Of a DNA stretch of 64,000 bases, positions 57,901 through 59,768 are shown one piece after another. Each line of letters starts with the position of its first letter. The first letter of the stretch is position 1. The stretch is from Aurelia coerulea (taxonomy: Eukaryota > Cnidaria > Scyphozoa > Semaeostomeae > Ulmaridae). A program made the translations under genes and the position numbers. Location: positions 11,295,001 through 11,359,000 of the forward strand of contig CM076948.1 in NCBI GenBank assembly GCA_039566865.1, read 5' to 3'. Below the pieces are notes generated by a model. It had not been told where the DNA came from, searched no databases, and worked only from the letters and a program-made list of their open reading frames with translations.

Positions 57901-57901
57901 C
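8325..57901 (-). CDS. HYDIN: HYDIN-like central-pair protein, 23 exons encoding the C-terminal 1,924 residues
   Basis: Spliced minus-strand gene. HYDIN is a giant scaffold of ASH/MSP (ASPM-SPD2-Hydin) beta domains in the C2 projection of the ciliary central pair, required for normal beating (family knowledge). Seen here: 23 exons, all with AG acceptors and GT donors, summing to 5,775 nt including the stop, with every split codon restored across junctions. Recognisable HYDIN stretches include FRVTIEILKPEKPDPS, GTIFFALPDGSG, AYRPLTMTVEHKKH, PRDLKKYHERIPFEINGL and the C-terminus FYLKGITP. ASH-type strands recur, for example INFGDCALCV, PFGSVTIGSS and VEVNEKAVRQLYIENTG. Introns run from under 100 nt (20674/20883 neighbours are larger; exon 4/5 is about 320 nt) to 6.5 kb and are TE-filled. 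The first exon here starts at a codon boundary, so at least one more 5' exon lies upstream, probably beyond 64000. Splice sites were placed by eye, to within about 1 nt. Confidence 0.93.
9841..9865 (-). ncRNA. Hammerhead-like core, minus copy
   Basis: Read on the minus strand: CTGAGGA, then A, a short stem-loop (GATT...AATC), then GAAA. This matches the CUGANGA / stem II / GAAA layout of hammerhead ribozymes, known from Penelope-like retroelements. An extra A lies between CUGANGA and stem II, so catalytic activity is doubtful. Downstream reads TGTCTGGTTTTAACAG. Confidence 0.45.
9871..9916 (+). ncRNA. Hammerhead-like core, plus copy (inverted partner)
   Basis: CTGAGGA at 9871-9877, stem GATT (9879-9882) with AATC (9888-9891), GAAA at 9892-9895, then CGTCTGGTTTTAACA. 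It is the inverse of 9820-9865; the two meet at the small palindrome CTCAGTCTGACTGAG. This is the head-to-head arrangement expected of inverted Penelope-type terminal repeats. Confidence 0.45.
10021..10215. repeat. Truncated mariner-type MITE copy
   Basis: Starts TA + CCGGGTGTCCCAGAAAAAAG and matches the first ~195 bp of the complete element at 10875-11807. The duplication also includes the upstream (AAT)n and TTATTTCTTTAAGGTTGACT flank (from about 9960, and again from about 10815), so this is a segmental duplication rather than an independent insertion. Confidence 0.65.
10875..11807. mobile_element. Mariner-type MITE, complete
   Basis: TA-flanked (10873-10874, 11808-11809). Ends CCGGGTGTCCCAGAAAAAAG and the inverse TTTTTTTGGGACACCCGG. 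Closely related to 55610-57026 (shared internal GTGGAATCTCCTCAATCA). No transposase. From 11808 to 12380 no feature is seen. Confidence 0.75.
12381..12605 (-). CDS. HYDIN: HYDIN exon 22 of 23
   Basis: 75 codons, phase 0. Acceptor TTCTTACAG, donor GTAAAT. Reads GLVTFEYLPMKSGEITGRLT, LQSPELGLYLYDLNLTASP, HFITNLGTNQSQSCRFINYA and KVEYACK. FEYLPMKxGEITGRLxLxSPELGLYxYDL is typical of the HYDIN C-terminal region. Confidence 0.93.
13000..13200. repeat. Dispersed ~200-bp repeat, copy 1
   Basis: Shares blocks AATTGCAAAGAGCAAAA, ATGGATAGCCAAAGAAA and GTACATTCCCTT-like sequence, in the same order, with 44300-44495. It lies in the intron between exons 21 and 22. Function unknown. Confidence 0.55.
13289..13519 (-). 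CDS. HYDIN: HYDIN exon 21 of 23
   Basis: 77 codons, phase 0. Acceptor TTTTACTTTTCAG, donor GTAAAA. Reads VTFKNDVTGEYQFYYVQF, KATSPGVIARIDLTTPVRQS, YTITVNNPLQIPVNFQTNC and VPPQSE. Two beta-rich segments of a C-terminal ASH module, preceded in exon 20 by NFFAHKEGTISAK. Confidence 0.93.
14044..14210 (+). other. Possible plus-strand exon inside a HYDIN intron
   Basis: A plus-strand open stretch reading FLTLEGDEMSLSEQILDDL then ALVLNFTMIDLAQL, followed at once by GTAAGT. Codon content looks coding and the donor is perfect, but no partner exon is seen. Could be a relic of a TE gene. Not recognised. The rest of 13520-14798 is empty to my eye. Confidence 0.2.
14799..14949 (-). CDS. HYDIN: HYDIN exon 20 of 23
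   Basis: 151 nt, phase 1+150. Acceptor TTTTTTCTATAG, donor GTAAGT. Reads FRVTIEILKPEKPDPSITLK, GLDYADVPGLSRKDYMLNFF and AHKEGTISAK, among the best-conserved stretches of HYDIN. The 4.7-kb intron on its 5' side holds a 2.7-kb foldback element and a mariner MITE. Confidence 0.94.
15727..18428. mobile_element. Foldback element with CACAGTG ends, 5-bp TSD (Transib-like)
   Basis: Both termini read CACAGTGATCCAGA inward. They are flanked by a perfect 5-bp duplication, CAATG (15722-15726, 18429-18433). Arms of about 730 bp (15727-16454, 17694-18428) enclose a 1.2-kb spacer with no recognised ORF. CACWRTG ends and a 5-bp TSD are hallmarks of Transib transposons, and CACAGTG equals the RAG recombination-signal heptamer (established knowledge). 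From heptamer to the CCAAAACAC block is 21 bp on the left and 30 bp on the right. Related to 42075, 51831 and 53817. Confidence 0.75.
18713..19255. mobile_element. Mariner-type MITE
   Basis: Ends CCACCGGGTGTTCCAAGAAA and the inverse TTTTTGGGACACCCAG, both next to TA, with subterminal GTACTC and TTTGAAAAATCAC. Same family as 44758-45712. No ORF of note. 19256-19636 shows no feature. Confidence 0.65.
19637..19800 (-). CDS. HYDIN: HYDIN exon 19 of 23
   Basis: 164 nt, phase 0 start, two nucleotides left at the end. Acceptor CAATTTTCCAG, donor GTGAGC. Reads GTIFFALPDGSGLLYNLTGS, ADAPKPVGNTQKDVPCK and YTEVLQVSNWLRKAQ(R). The GTIFFxLPDGxGxxYNLxG signature is HYDIN. The split Arg codon AG|A links to FRVTIEILKPEKPD. 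Confidence 0.93.
19801..20673. other. Intron 18-19, no feature seen
   Basis: 873 bp between HYDIN exons 18 and 19. Nothing recognised on either strand. Confidence 0.6.
20674..20883 (-). CDS. HYDIN: HYDIN exon 18 of 23
   Basis: 70 codons, phase 0. Acceptor TTCATTTGAAG (weak pyrimidine tract); donor GTTCGT, off consensus at +3 and +4 but with G at +5. Reads VINFQAHVRNREVKNLMIHN, WLLKPVIDGEYWTGADTI, KNYEIAYRPLTMTVEHKKHT. AYRPLTMT and its join to GTIFFALPDGSG of exon 19 are strongly HYDIN-like and support this donor. Confidence 0.9.
20884..21676. other. Intron 17-18, no feature seen
   Basis: 793 bp between HYDIN exons 17 and 18. Nothing recognised. Confidence 0.6.
21677..21760 (-). CDS. HYDIN: HYDIN exon 17 of 23
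   Basis: 28 codons, the shortest exon, phase 0. Acceptor TTTACTTTGCAG, donor GTAAGG. Reads SLRCAIEGGRPLKLTLTGSC then ISQFPMKE. It completes the C-terminal strand of the ASH domain begun in exon 16 (LxLTGSC is the usual last strand). Confidence 0.9.
22521..22678. mobile_element. G-rich hAT-like MITE abutting an exon donor
   Basis: 158 bp with inverted ends CAGGGCCGTAGGAAG and CAGGCCCGTAGGAAG, a G10 run near one end and CCCCCCTGCCCCCCC near the other. Its right end lies 8 bp into the intron from the donor of HYDIN exon 16. No target duplication found. A CAGG start and similar G/C runs resemble the hAT-like MITE at 62871-63030. Confidence 0.55.
22687..22992 (-). CDS. HYDIN: HYDIN exon 16 of 23
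   Basis: 102 codons, phase 0. Acceptor TTTCTTCTCTTAG, donor GTAAGT. Reads VVLECAGVSQPLFILIGSCH, GLEVKLDSDAIPFGSVTIGS, SRKLIMCNSGDIGTAFCWNV and VFAPSTVNQDVRYD. A complete ASH domain. A G-rich MITE ends about 8 bp past its donor. Confidence 0.92.
23191..24032. mobile_element. Long-TIR element, ~185-bp arms
   Basis: Ends AGACGATTACGGAAAAGATG and the inverse CATCTTTTCCGTAATCGTCT. Arms of about 185 bp (GGGGGCATATTCCCTTCATG and ACCGCAGCTGCGATAGATTT recur inverted) surround a central part. Short plus-strand open frames at 23606-23958 contain a duplicated AATGTGCATTCTTT block. No transposase, no clear TSD. Confidence 0.7.
24198..24464 (-). CDS. HYDIN: HYDIN exon 15 of 23
   Basis: 89 codons, phase 0. 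Acceptor TTTGTAATTACAG, donor GTATGA. Reads VEVANAMEKKINLGALRVG, TSNRSVKIINNSLASIEFTV and FVHFAPKARIPQFSEE. INLGALRVGQTSNRSVKIINNS is the start strand of an ASH domain. Confidence 0.91.
24465..27261. other. Introns 14-15 and 13-14, no clear element
   Basis: Apart from exon 14 (25673-25871), this span holds a short inverted pair around a GGCACGG motif near 24602-24690 and a G13 run at about 26510. No gene, tRNA or bounded transposon could be supported. Confidence 0.5.
25673..25871 (-). CDS. HYDIN: HYDIN exon 14 of 23
   Basis: 199 nt, phase 1+198. Acceptor TTTAATCTTCTAG, donor GTATGT. Reads FECQFKNAPYLEV, GILPPGKSSQVEILFYPRDL, KKYHERIPFEINGL and VFVDITGQGTEMK. The PRDLxxYHExIPFEINGL and GxGxEMK motifs are strongly HYDIN-like. 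Confidence 0.92.
27262..27431 (-). CDS. HYDIN: HYDIN exon 13 of 23
   Basis: 170 nt, phase 0 start, two nucleotides left at the end. Acceptor CCCTTTTTGTAG, donor GTTAGT. Reads IVNGQQYRLALAGTGVNP, ALQFSFTSFDFGPCFVHRPG and ATLVLENTDSKHL(G). The FxFxxFDFGPC motif starts a new ASH domain, completed in exon 14. Confidence 0.9.
27541..28779. mobile_element. TTAA-flanked element (piggyBac-like ends)
   Basis: Clean inverted ends TTAACCCTATCCAGACTGGG at both termini, each followed by a G/C homopolymer (GGGGGGGG, CCCCCCCCC; G12 near the right end). 1,239 bp, AT-rich interior with several GACGTCAT/TGACGTCAT-like sites, no transposase. The TTAA target fits piggyBac or Kolobok. Confidence 0.75.
28981..29238 (+). 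repeat. tRNA-derived SINE
   Basis: The head looks like a tRNA: box A TGGCCTAGTGGTTAAG (about 28988-29003) and box B GGTTCGAATCC (29043-29053), with matching acceptor-like GGTGGTGTGG at the start. A tRNA-unrelated body follows, then a (TTGC)n tail near 29225-29236. As a gene it is not a plain tRNA; length and tail indicate a SINE transcribed by RNA polymerase III. Confidence 0.75.
29367..29618 (-). CDS. HYDIN: HYDIN exon 12 of 23
   Basis: 84 codons, phase 0. Acceptor GGCTATTTTCAG, donor GTATGT. Reads VEVNEKAVRQLYIENTGKF, NVDFAWELKQPQKPRGRKD, VSITPYSGEVQ and MELKDCEVLLK. It is a classic ASH core (NTGKFNVDFAW) with a basic loop. Confidence 0.9.
29673..29930. repeat. Mariner-like end (CAGGGTGAGTCAG type), partial
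   Basis: Begins TA + CAGGGTGAGTCAGAAAAACG. The same end with CCGGGTGAATCAGAAAGCG occurs at 34160-34360; both share a downstream AGTmAnATC ... CATAAAAT.GGCCTTC block. No matching opposite ends were found, so these are truncated copies. Confidence 0.5.
30410..31775 (-). pseudogene. 5'-truncated LINE with inactivated RT
   Basis: Minus-strand ORF 30566-31768 (400 aa) contains the RT core: VFVDLSKAFDTISHSKLL, FGVPQGLILGPLLFVLFFND, the active-site box as YANG instead of YADD, YRYLGVEIDSTLNL, and C-terminal YNDLPIDVRTAENKKDFKKQ. Loss of both catalytic Asp residues means no polymerase activity. The frame is otherwise intact, hence a fairly recent copy. The 3' tail is A/T-rich (TAATAATA near 30415). 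No endonuclease domain is present. It sits in the intron between exons 11 and 12. Confidence 0.85.
32053..32260 (-). CDS. HYDIN: HYDIN exon 11 of 23
   Basis: 208 nt, phase 1+207. Acceptor CCTTTCCTCTGTAG, donor GTACGC. Reads IPIAIDFCPETEQEVNFNM, CRVKKKTTLLIVNVKAEG, FSIAALLVCEDSQG and LINLGE. CRVKKKTTLLIVNVKAEGF is a strong match to the HYDIN pattern of a Lys-rich turn followed by NVKAEG. Confidence 0.9.
32762..33260. repeat. TTAA-family element, one end only
   Basis: Starts TTAACCTTATCTGGACAGG followed by G and C runs as in the family. The interior (TGACGTCAT sites, ATAAAACAAAGAAAnTCATGA-like block) matches the copy at 58192-58676. The right end is lost. 33261-33799 shows nothing. Confidence 0.5.
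33800..33947 (-). CDS. HYDIN: HYDIN exon 10 of 23
   Basis: 148 nt, phase 2+144+2. Acceptor TTATATTTACAG, donor GTAAGT. Reads (G)HKATQTVTMINDEDKAFQF, SFDQESLYAPGR and VTPMHGTIQPKS(K), which fits the HYDIN pattern of LINNE-type strands after LLIG. It joins IPIAIDFCPETEQE in exon 11 with the split Lys codon restored. Confidence 0.88.
34158..34360. repeat. Mariner-like end (CCGGGTGAATCAG type), partial
   Basis: TA + CCGGGTGAATCAGAAAGCGT, homologous to 29673-29930. No opposite end. The rest of the intron 33948-34840 shows nothing recognisable. Confidence 0.45.
34841..35154 (-). CDS. HYDIN: HYDIN exon 9 of 23
   Basis: 314 nt, phase 1+312+1. Acceptor CTTTGCTTGCAG, donor GTACGT. Reads RFFIMNPTNKTYSFSWTNED ... 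EYTPDSMDLRESFWRFYI ... ISLDKSHVNFKELLI(G). The MNPTNKTYSF ASH strand and the SHVNFKELLIG start of the next ASH domain are clear. The internal Met codon at 35141 is not a start. Confidence 0.9.
35970..35998 (-). ncRNA. Hammerhead-like core in Penelope 3' region (2)
   Basis: Minus strand: CTGAAGA (35992-35998), A, a perfect 6-bp stem GTCCTG (35985-35990) with CAGGAC (35974-35979), then GAAA (35970-35973). The stem sequence differs from the other copies while the core is kept, as expected for a conserved RNA fold. Activity not shown. Confidence 0.45.
36249..36272 (-). ncRNA. Hammerhead-like core in Penelope 3' region (1)
   Basis: Minus strand: CTGATGA, A, GATT-loop-AATC, GAAA, then CGTATTGCTTTTAACAG. 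Same layout as at 9841 and 9871, and the same flanks (TTTTAACAGTT, CACCATCA). Hammerheads are known in Penelope terminal repeats. The extra A after CTGATGA departs from the canonical core. Confidence 0.45.
36416..36895 (-). CDS. Penelope-like element, GIY-YIG endonuclease domain
   Basis: 159 codons. A CCHC-like Cys cluster (CPSRRDCYTC) comes first; NVIYLLQCKRC then gives the GIY strand, YQYIGQTGRRIRDRLNEHRR the YIG motif with its catalytic Arg region, and AEHFCKPNHSVQDL follows. This is the C-terminal endonuclease of Penelope-like retroelements. The RT domain is absent, so the copy is 5'-truncated; the first Met is inside the original ORF. The 3' side carries two hammerhead-like stem-loops. 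Confidence 0.85.
   Translation of the reverse strand: MNNDATTTPRGISKCPSRRDCYTCQHIQDGTRTVTFANTNKTFNIRQSLDCNSTNVIYLLQCKRCLRDKKTDYQYIGQTGRRIRDRLNEHRRDIINKRSDTSRVAEHFCKPNHSVQDLQLLPLLKIHDTRESVRRAKETYFICLANTLSLNGLNRTTDR
37776..37997 (-). CDS. HYDIN: HYDIN exon 8 of 23
   Basis: 222 nt, phase 1+219+2. Acceptor TTTTCTTTGTAG, donor GTAAAC. Reads IPNLEPGIEAPVLLLQGRSS ... CHFELEESNYITSRRNPEL ... DPNTKVIEFVSCGIKTKTTR. The motif IPNLEPG followed by a strand/turn is HYDIN-like. The neighbouring 2.6-kb intron on the 3' side carries a three-level TE nest. Confidence 0.86.
38358..38661. mobile_element. CCCAGGGGGG-ended element with 8-bp TSD
   Basis: Ends CCCAGGGGGGTACTC and the inverse GAGTACCTCCCCCCCTGGG. 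Perfect 8-bp duplication ATCCGAGA (38350-38357, 38662-38669). The interior has degenerate repeats of GACCCAAAAAAnTAA on both strands. Same family as 4056 and 48135. A further derivative with inverted CCTGACCACCCCC lies at 40375-40606. Confidence 0.7.
38670..39762. other. Intron 7-8 remainder
   Basis: Direct repeats of GTGTTACAATTGCCC occur at about 39364 and 39678. No gene or bounded element is seen. Confidence 0.5.
39763..40278 (-). CDS. HYDIN: HYDIN exon 7 of 23, with low-complexity insertion
   Basis: 516 nt, the longest internal exon; one nucleotide of a split codon at the start, two at the end. Acceptor TTTCCTCGTAG, donor GTAAGT. Reads FVLKNTGTVKFEYNW, then about 95 residues rich in Ser, Thr, Ala, Arg and Pro (from VQQERSDDRP to MALAYDAGS), then LWPFTIEPSSGHIKPQEEA and ETH-domain-like IHTYGATLIA. 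The insert separates two strands of one ASH fold, so it is probably a disordered loop. Confidence 0.88.
40375..40606. repeat. Short inverted-repeat segment, CCTGACCACCCCC
   Basis: CCTGACCACCCCCTGGG at the left and AGGGGGGGTGGTCAGG at the right, with a GC-rich centre. The motif CTGACCACCCC also occurs inside the element at 38358-38661, so this is likely a derivative. 40607-41587 shows nothing. Confidence 0.5.
41588..41892 (-). CDS. HYDIN: HYDIN exon 6 of 23
   Basis: 305 nt, starts in phase 0 and ends two nucleotides into a codon. Acceptor TTTTGAACACAG, donor GTACGT. The peptide AGGWDDRMRTVKWIDV is followed by a polar linker (TEDAEKQTVPAPEIQSTPR), then ANSEVELLFSAIADYAKYEL and FQTIMYS at the junction. 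The linker between ASH modules looks poorly conserved. Confidence 0.87.
42075..42754. mobile_element. Foldback element, decayed CACTGTG ends (Transib-like family)
   Basis: Left end CATTGTGTTCCAGAT, right end inward CACACTGATCCGAAG, flanked by TAATG/TAAAG (4 of 5 match). The arms are homologous to those of 15727-18428 (shared ATTTCAACTTTTTATTTCTC-like and TTTCGGTGCA-like blocks). Heptamer to A-rich block: about 29 bp left, 21 bp right. Older, diverged copy of 680 bp. Confidence 0.6.
43364..43638 (-). CDS. HYDIN: HYDIN exon 5 of 23
   Basis: 275 nt, completes the split codon of exon 4 with two nucleotides and ends in phase 0. Acceptor CTTCTTTTCAG, donor GTAAGG. Reads (V)PRNNHINFGDCALCVANQ ... 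IIRFTWDPPPQFTFSPCTG ... LAQNAAK. The F-G-x-C/V pattern followed by a Leu/Thr-Asn strand is typical of ASH domains. Confidence 0.88.
43755..43844. mobile_element. 90-bp palindromic MULE-like element, 9-bp TSD
   Basis: Arms of about 44 bp starting TAGCCTGCGCACAGACTTTA with a single mismatch, almost no loop. Perfect 9-bp duplication CTGTGATCA (43746-43754, 43845-43853). The same TIR caps the 2.7-kb element at 47731-50431. A 9-bp TSD fits Mutator-like (MULE) transposition. Confidence 0.75.
43961..44267 (-). CDS. HYDIN: HYDIN exon 4 of 23
   Basis: 307 nt, starts at a codon boundary and ends one nucleotide into a codon. Acceptor TGTTTTGCAG directly before ATG GAA AAC; donor GTATGT. The ATG at 44267 is internal, not a start. 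The peptide includes SSKPVIASFNFKVGAAMEF and IQLLGEGFEEEITVDN, and ends in an acidic stretch, FAEDDDFI. It joins VPRNNHINFGDCAL in exon 5. Confidence 0.87.
44300..44495. repeat. Dispersed ~200-bp repeat, copy 2
   Basis: Homologous to 13000-13200 in the same orientation: TTTGCAAAGAGCAAAAC, ATGGATAGCCAAAGAAAGAA and TATTTATCATTGCATAC in order. Function unknown. Confidence 0.55.
44758..45712. mobile_element. Mariner-type MITE, host of a palindromic insertion
   Basis: Ends CAGGGTGTCCCAAAAAATTA and the inverse TGTGGGACACCCGG, with subterminal TTTGAAAAATCG, as in 18713-19255. TA is present on the left only. It carries the 218-bp palindrome at 44943-45160. Confidence 0.65.
44943..45160. mobile_element. 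Perfect 218-bp palindrome with 11-bp TSD
   Basis: Two identical 106-bp inverted arms (44943-45048, 45055-45160) with a 6-nt loop CTCGTT and no mismatch by eye. Each end, AGACTTGCCCCAAGTCT, is itself a small palindrome. A direct repeat of TTCCTGGATCCGCCA lies inside each arm. Flanked by a perfect 11-bp duplication ATCATTCCTCT (44932-44942, 45161-45171). No ORF of its own. TSD length points to a MULE-like transposase; lack of mutations points to a recent insertion. Confidence 0.85.
45713..47074. other. Intron 3-4 remainder, possible inverted-repeat element
   Basis: CTACAGGGAAGAAGAGGGAA at about 45733 is inverted at about 46645-46668 (TTCCCTCATCTTCCTACAGG), next to a CAGGGTGCCCAAAAATC mariner-like end. 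Boundaries unclear; no gene seen. Confidence 0.4.
47075..47368 (-). CDS. HYDIN: HYDIN exon 3 of 23
   Basis: 98 codons, phase 0 at both ends. Acceptor TTTTTTGACAG, donor GTAAGA after ATC AAA. The peptide runs SYSAIFEAAVDGLPN ... LPRITFLRPTTMTKKGG ... SDPECCFTVNKKVIK. It contains an inter-domain strand and the start of the next ASH domain. The 3.6-kb intron on its 5' side is occupied by a 2.7-kb MULE-like element. Confidence 0.87.
47731..50431. mobile_element. 2.7-kb MULE-like element with nested insertion
   Basis: TIR TAGCCTGCGTGCAGACTTTA at the left and the inverse AAGTCTGAACGCAGGCTA at the right, with arms of about 260 bp. TSD CAAAATCAT/TAAAATCAT (8 of 9). Subterminal GGTAAAGTCTGCGCA is a second inverted copy of the TIR core. 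A minus-strand open frame (49930-50244) with a HVCRKCVDLLKERK segment is not recognised. A CCGGGG element at 48135-48947 is nested inside. Confidence 0.7.
48135..48947. mobile_element. CCGGGG-ended element nested in MULE-like element
   Basis: Ends CCGGGG (G15 run) GTACTTGAC and inverse GTCAAGTATGGG...CCCCCCGGG. 8-bp duplication ATCCTTCC (48127-48134, 48948-48955). The interior repeats CCCTGTCGCATAAAA at least six times, including a direct duplication of about 62 bp near 48240-48360, and the TTTCTTATAA motifs seen at 411-1200. Confidence 0.7.
50941..51093 (-). CDS. HYDIN: HYDIN exon 2 of 23
   Basis: 51 codons, phase 0 at both ends, too short to stand out as an open frame by length alone. Acceptor TTTGTAG, donor GTAAGA. 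The peptide begins VVCDVLFSVKPISNK and ends FAYVTITFQPPSMQ, continuing the ISNPNK strand of exon 1 and leading into SYSAIFEAAVDG of exon 3, as expected for an ASH domain in HYDIN. The intron upstream is 6.5 kb and holds two foldback elements and a mariner element. Confidence 0.85.
51831..53338. mobile_element. Foldback element with CACTGTG/CACAGTG ends, 5-bp TSD (Transib-like)
   Basis: Left end CACTGTGATCCAGA, right end inward CACAGTGTTCCAGG, flanked by a perfect 5-bp GC-rich duplication TGGCG (51826-51830, 53339-53343). Arms of about 520-570 bp around a spacer of about 390 bp. Heptamer to A-rich block: 29 bp left, 21 bp right. Open frames in both arms are mirror copies of non-coding sequence. 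Confidence 0.75.
53817..55327. mobile_element. Foldback element, hairpin arms >600 bp (Transib-like family)
   Basis: The right end inward is CAGAGTGATCCGGA and the left end starts CATTGATTTG. GTATG is present on both sides (53812-53816, 55328-55332). The arms pair from about 53820-54430 to 54530-55165 with only about 100 bp between. The left arm lacks the outer ~190 bp present on the right, explaining its odd end. Shares CTACCAAAGGGTTTGTTC with 15727-18428. Heptamer to A-rich block on the right is about 31 bp. Confidence 0.6.
55610..57026. mobile_element. Mariner-type MITE with nested insertion
   Basis: TA-flanked. Ends CCGCGTGTCCTAAAAAAAGG and inverse TTTCTTTTGGGACACCCGG. Homologous over its length to 10875-11807 (GTGGAATCTCCTCAATCA, AACCTCGTGCTTAG), except for the insertion at 56170-56677. 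57027-57610 shows no feature. Confidence 0.75.
56170..56677. mobile_element. PIF/Harbinger-like MITE nested in mariner MITE
   Basis: Ends GGGCCTGCTTGTA and inverse TATAAACAGGCAC with TTA on both sides (56167-56169, 56678-56680). Comparison with the empty copy at 10875-11807 shows the host sequence continuing into GTGACT at the same point. Subterminal CTGCCAGACTGGGGGCTGA is inverted on the other side. Confidence 0.75.
57611..57901 (-). CDS. HYDIN: HYDIN exon 1 of 23 in window (most 5')
   Basis: 97 codons, phase 0 at both ends. The acceptor is TTTTCTCAG, followed by GAC TTA TCT; the exon ends ISNPNK before donor GTTGGT, which departs from consensus at +3. The peptide runs DLSIDISERPPQ ... FEEHRIVSNLNIFRYHA ... 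KVKARIKISNPNK, an ASH-type module of HYDIN. It joins in frame to exon 2. No further exon was found between 57902 and 64000. Confidence 0.85.
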
Positions 57902-58191
57902 CTGAGAAAATCAAATGAACGGAAAACATGTTAAATACCGCAAAATTCCAAAATTTCAAAATTCGGTAAAAAGCATTTAGATCTTTGAAAAATCTTAGAA
58001 ACGAAAATGTCGCATGCTAGCATGTGTAGCATGGTGATTCTTGAATCTTTAGCAAATATGACAAATTTGATTTTTAATTTGAAAAAACTGTCATTTGAAC
58101 CACATTTGAGAAGGAGTGCGAGCGTTTAAAAAAGACATCTGTTTTGCATGAAGTGAAAAGCTACATACGGCTTGAACGATGTATAATTTTC

Positions 58192-58676
58192 TTAACCCTA
58201 TCTGTGGAAATATTGAAATTTTTTAAGAGAGTGGTTTTGATATCCCTGTATATTTCATATTTCATATTTAATTCTTTTAAAATAATTCTTGTATAATTTC
58301 AAACTAAGATCATTTTTGACAGAAGTGAAATAATTGAATGAAATTTTCAGTGCAAAGACAAATCAATAAGGCAAGAAGAAAAGACCTATTTTTTGTCTTA
58401 ATTTTTGTATGACGTCATATATAATGAATTTAAGTAATAAATACAATTTTACAAATTTCATAATTTTTTCAAAAAATCATGTTTTTCAGAGACTTTGACA
58501 TTTTATCTGTCAATTAAAGTTATGAGAGGCATAACATTTCTCTTAAGAGAGTTTTTACAGTCAAATCTGTAAGAGTACTGTTTTTGGCATAAAACAAAGA
58601 AATTCGATAAAGTCATCGAGAATACAACAACCAGAGTAAAATAAATGAAACATTCGGAAGTTTCCAGTTGGGTTAA
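58192..58676. mobile_element. TTAA-flanked element
   Basis: Left end TTAACCCTATCTGTGGAAA, right end inverse CCAGTTGGGTTAA. The interior shares CATAAAACAAAGAAATTC and GTCATCGAGAATACAACAA with 32762-33260. 485 bp, no ORF. 57902-58191 shows nothing. Confidence 0.6.
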
Positions 58677-58789
58677 GAAACATTTGTGGAGATTTCTCCT
58701 GGATCAAACTTTTAGTAGAAATTCTTGAATGCATCAACTGATTCATAGCTCTTCATCAAATCAGGGAAGCGGTTCCATCTAATGGTTCC

Positions 58790-59340
58790 TTAACAAGATA
58801 GCCACTCGCCGCCATAATTTGTTATTTAGGTTGCGGGAAGCATCAGCAAGTCTTTGCCATAAGATTATAACTAATTGCCTTCCATTGAAAGATTTCCCAC
58901 AGAAGGAATGGGTGTTCTAGGGTGTTCTGATTGAGTGCACTTAAATATTTTTGTTGTAAATTGTGCACTTCTTCCTTTTCGCTAGTAAAAGTTCAAATGA
59001 AGCTTTGACGTCATTTAGAATGAACCTGAGCACTTGTCTGTGTGCATTATCTAGTTCTTTATTGTCCGCCTTCTCACAAAACATTCATACAAGTGGTGAA
59101 TAGTTGTGGATTGATATAAAAAACGAGTTGCAAAGATTCCGAGAACTCTGCATATTGAGGATTGGGAAACTCTGCCAAAGGCACGTCCTTTATTTTTTGC
59201 CATTTGAGTCAATATTCGAAGATCATGATCAAGTTTTAAATCTGAGTCATTTGACACAGTCCAAGGTTACTTTACCACTTCAGGGCGATAAAACGTTTTA
59301 TCCACTCAATTTTTTAATCCTTTATATTTGGATAGCACAC
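58790..59340 (-). pseudogene. Decayed LINE RT C-terminal fragment
   Basis: Minus-strand pieces in shifting frames: VTLD..LKLDHDLRILTQMA with GRAFGRVSQSS, then AHRQVLRFILNDVKASFELL and LLAKRKKCTIYNKNI, matching the thumb/C-terminal pattern of CR1/L2-type LINEs (compare VHKRALRIMWEDF at 2535-3665). Several stops and frameshifts. 59341-59768 shows nothing. Confidence 0.6.
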
Positions 59341-59768
59341 ACATTTTCCTACAATTTCTGACTATTTCGAGGAATTTTCCCATACTTTTAGTGAATTATA
59401 AGCAATGTAAATCTACATCTTCCTAGTTAGGAAATGTCTGTTTACATTTGGAGGAAAGCTTGATGACTTGATGTTAAAGGTTTGAAGTGACCTTGATATC
59501 CTGCTGAATAGATTTTGCGATTTTGATGCACATGACATCATTATGAACTCTGTGCTAAATACATAAATGATTACTTCGTTTAAACTGTGTCCAGTTCAAT
59601 GTCAGTCGACAACAGTGCAGTTTTACGCTAGGAAACTATTTCAACCCTTTCCTCAAAATAAGATTGTCAGTAACGAATGAGTATTCATACAGTCCCTGTA
59701 CCCAACGGCTTAACGTTATTGGCTGAGATTTGGCAGTTAGATAGCAACATGTGCCTCAGTTTTGAGAA

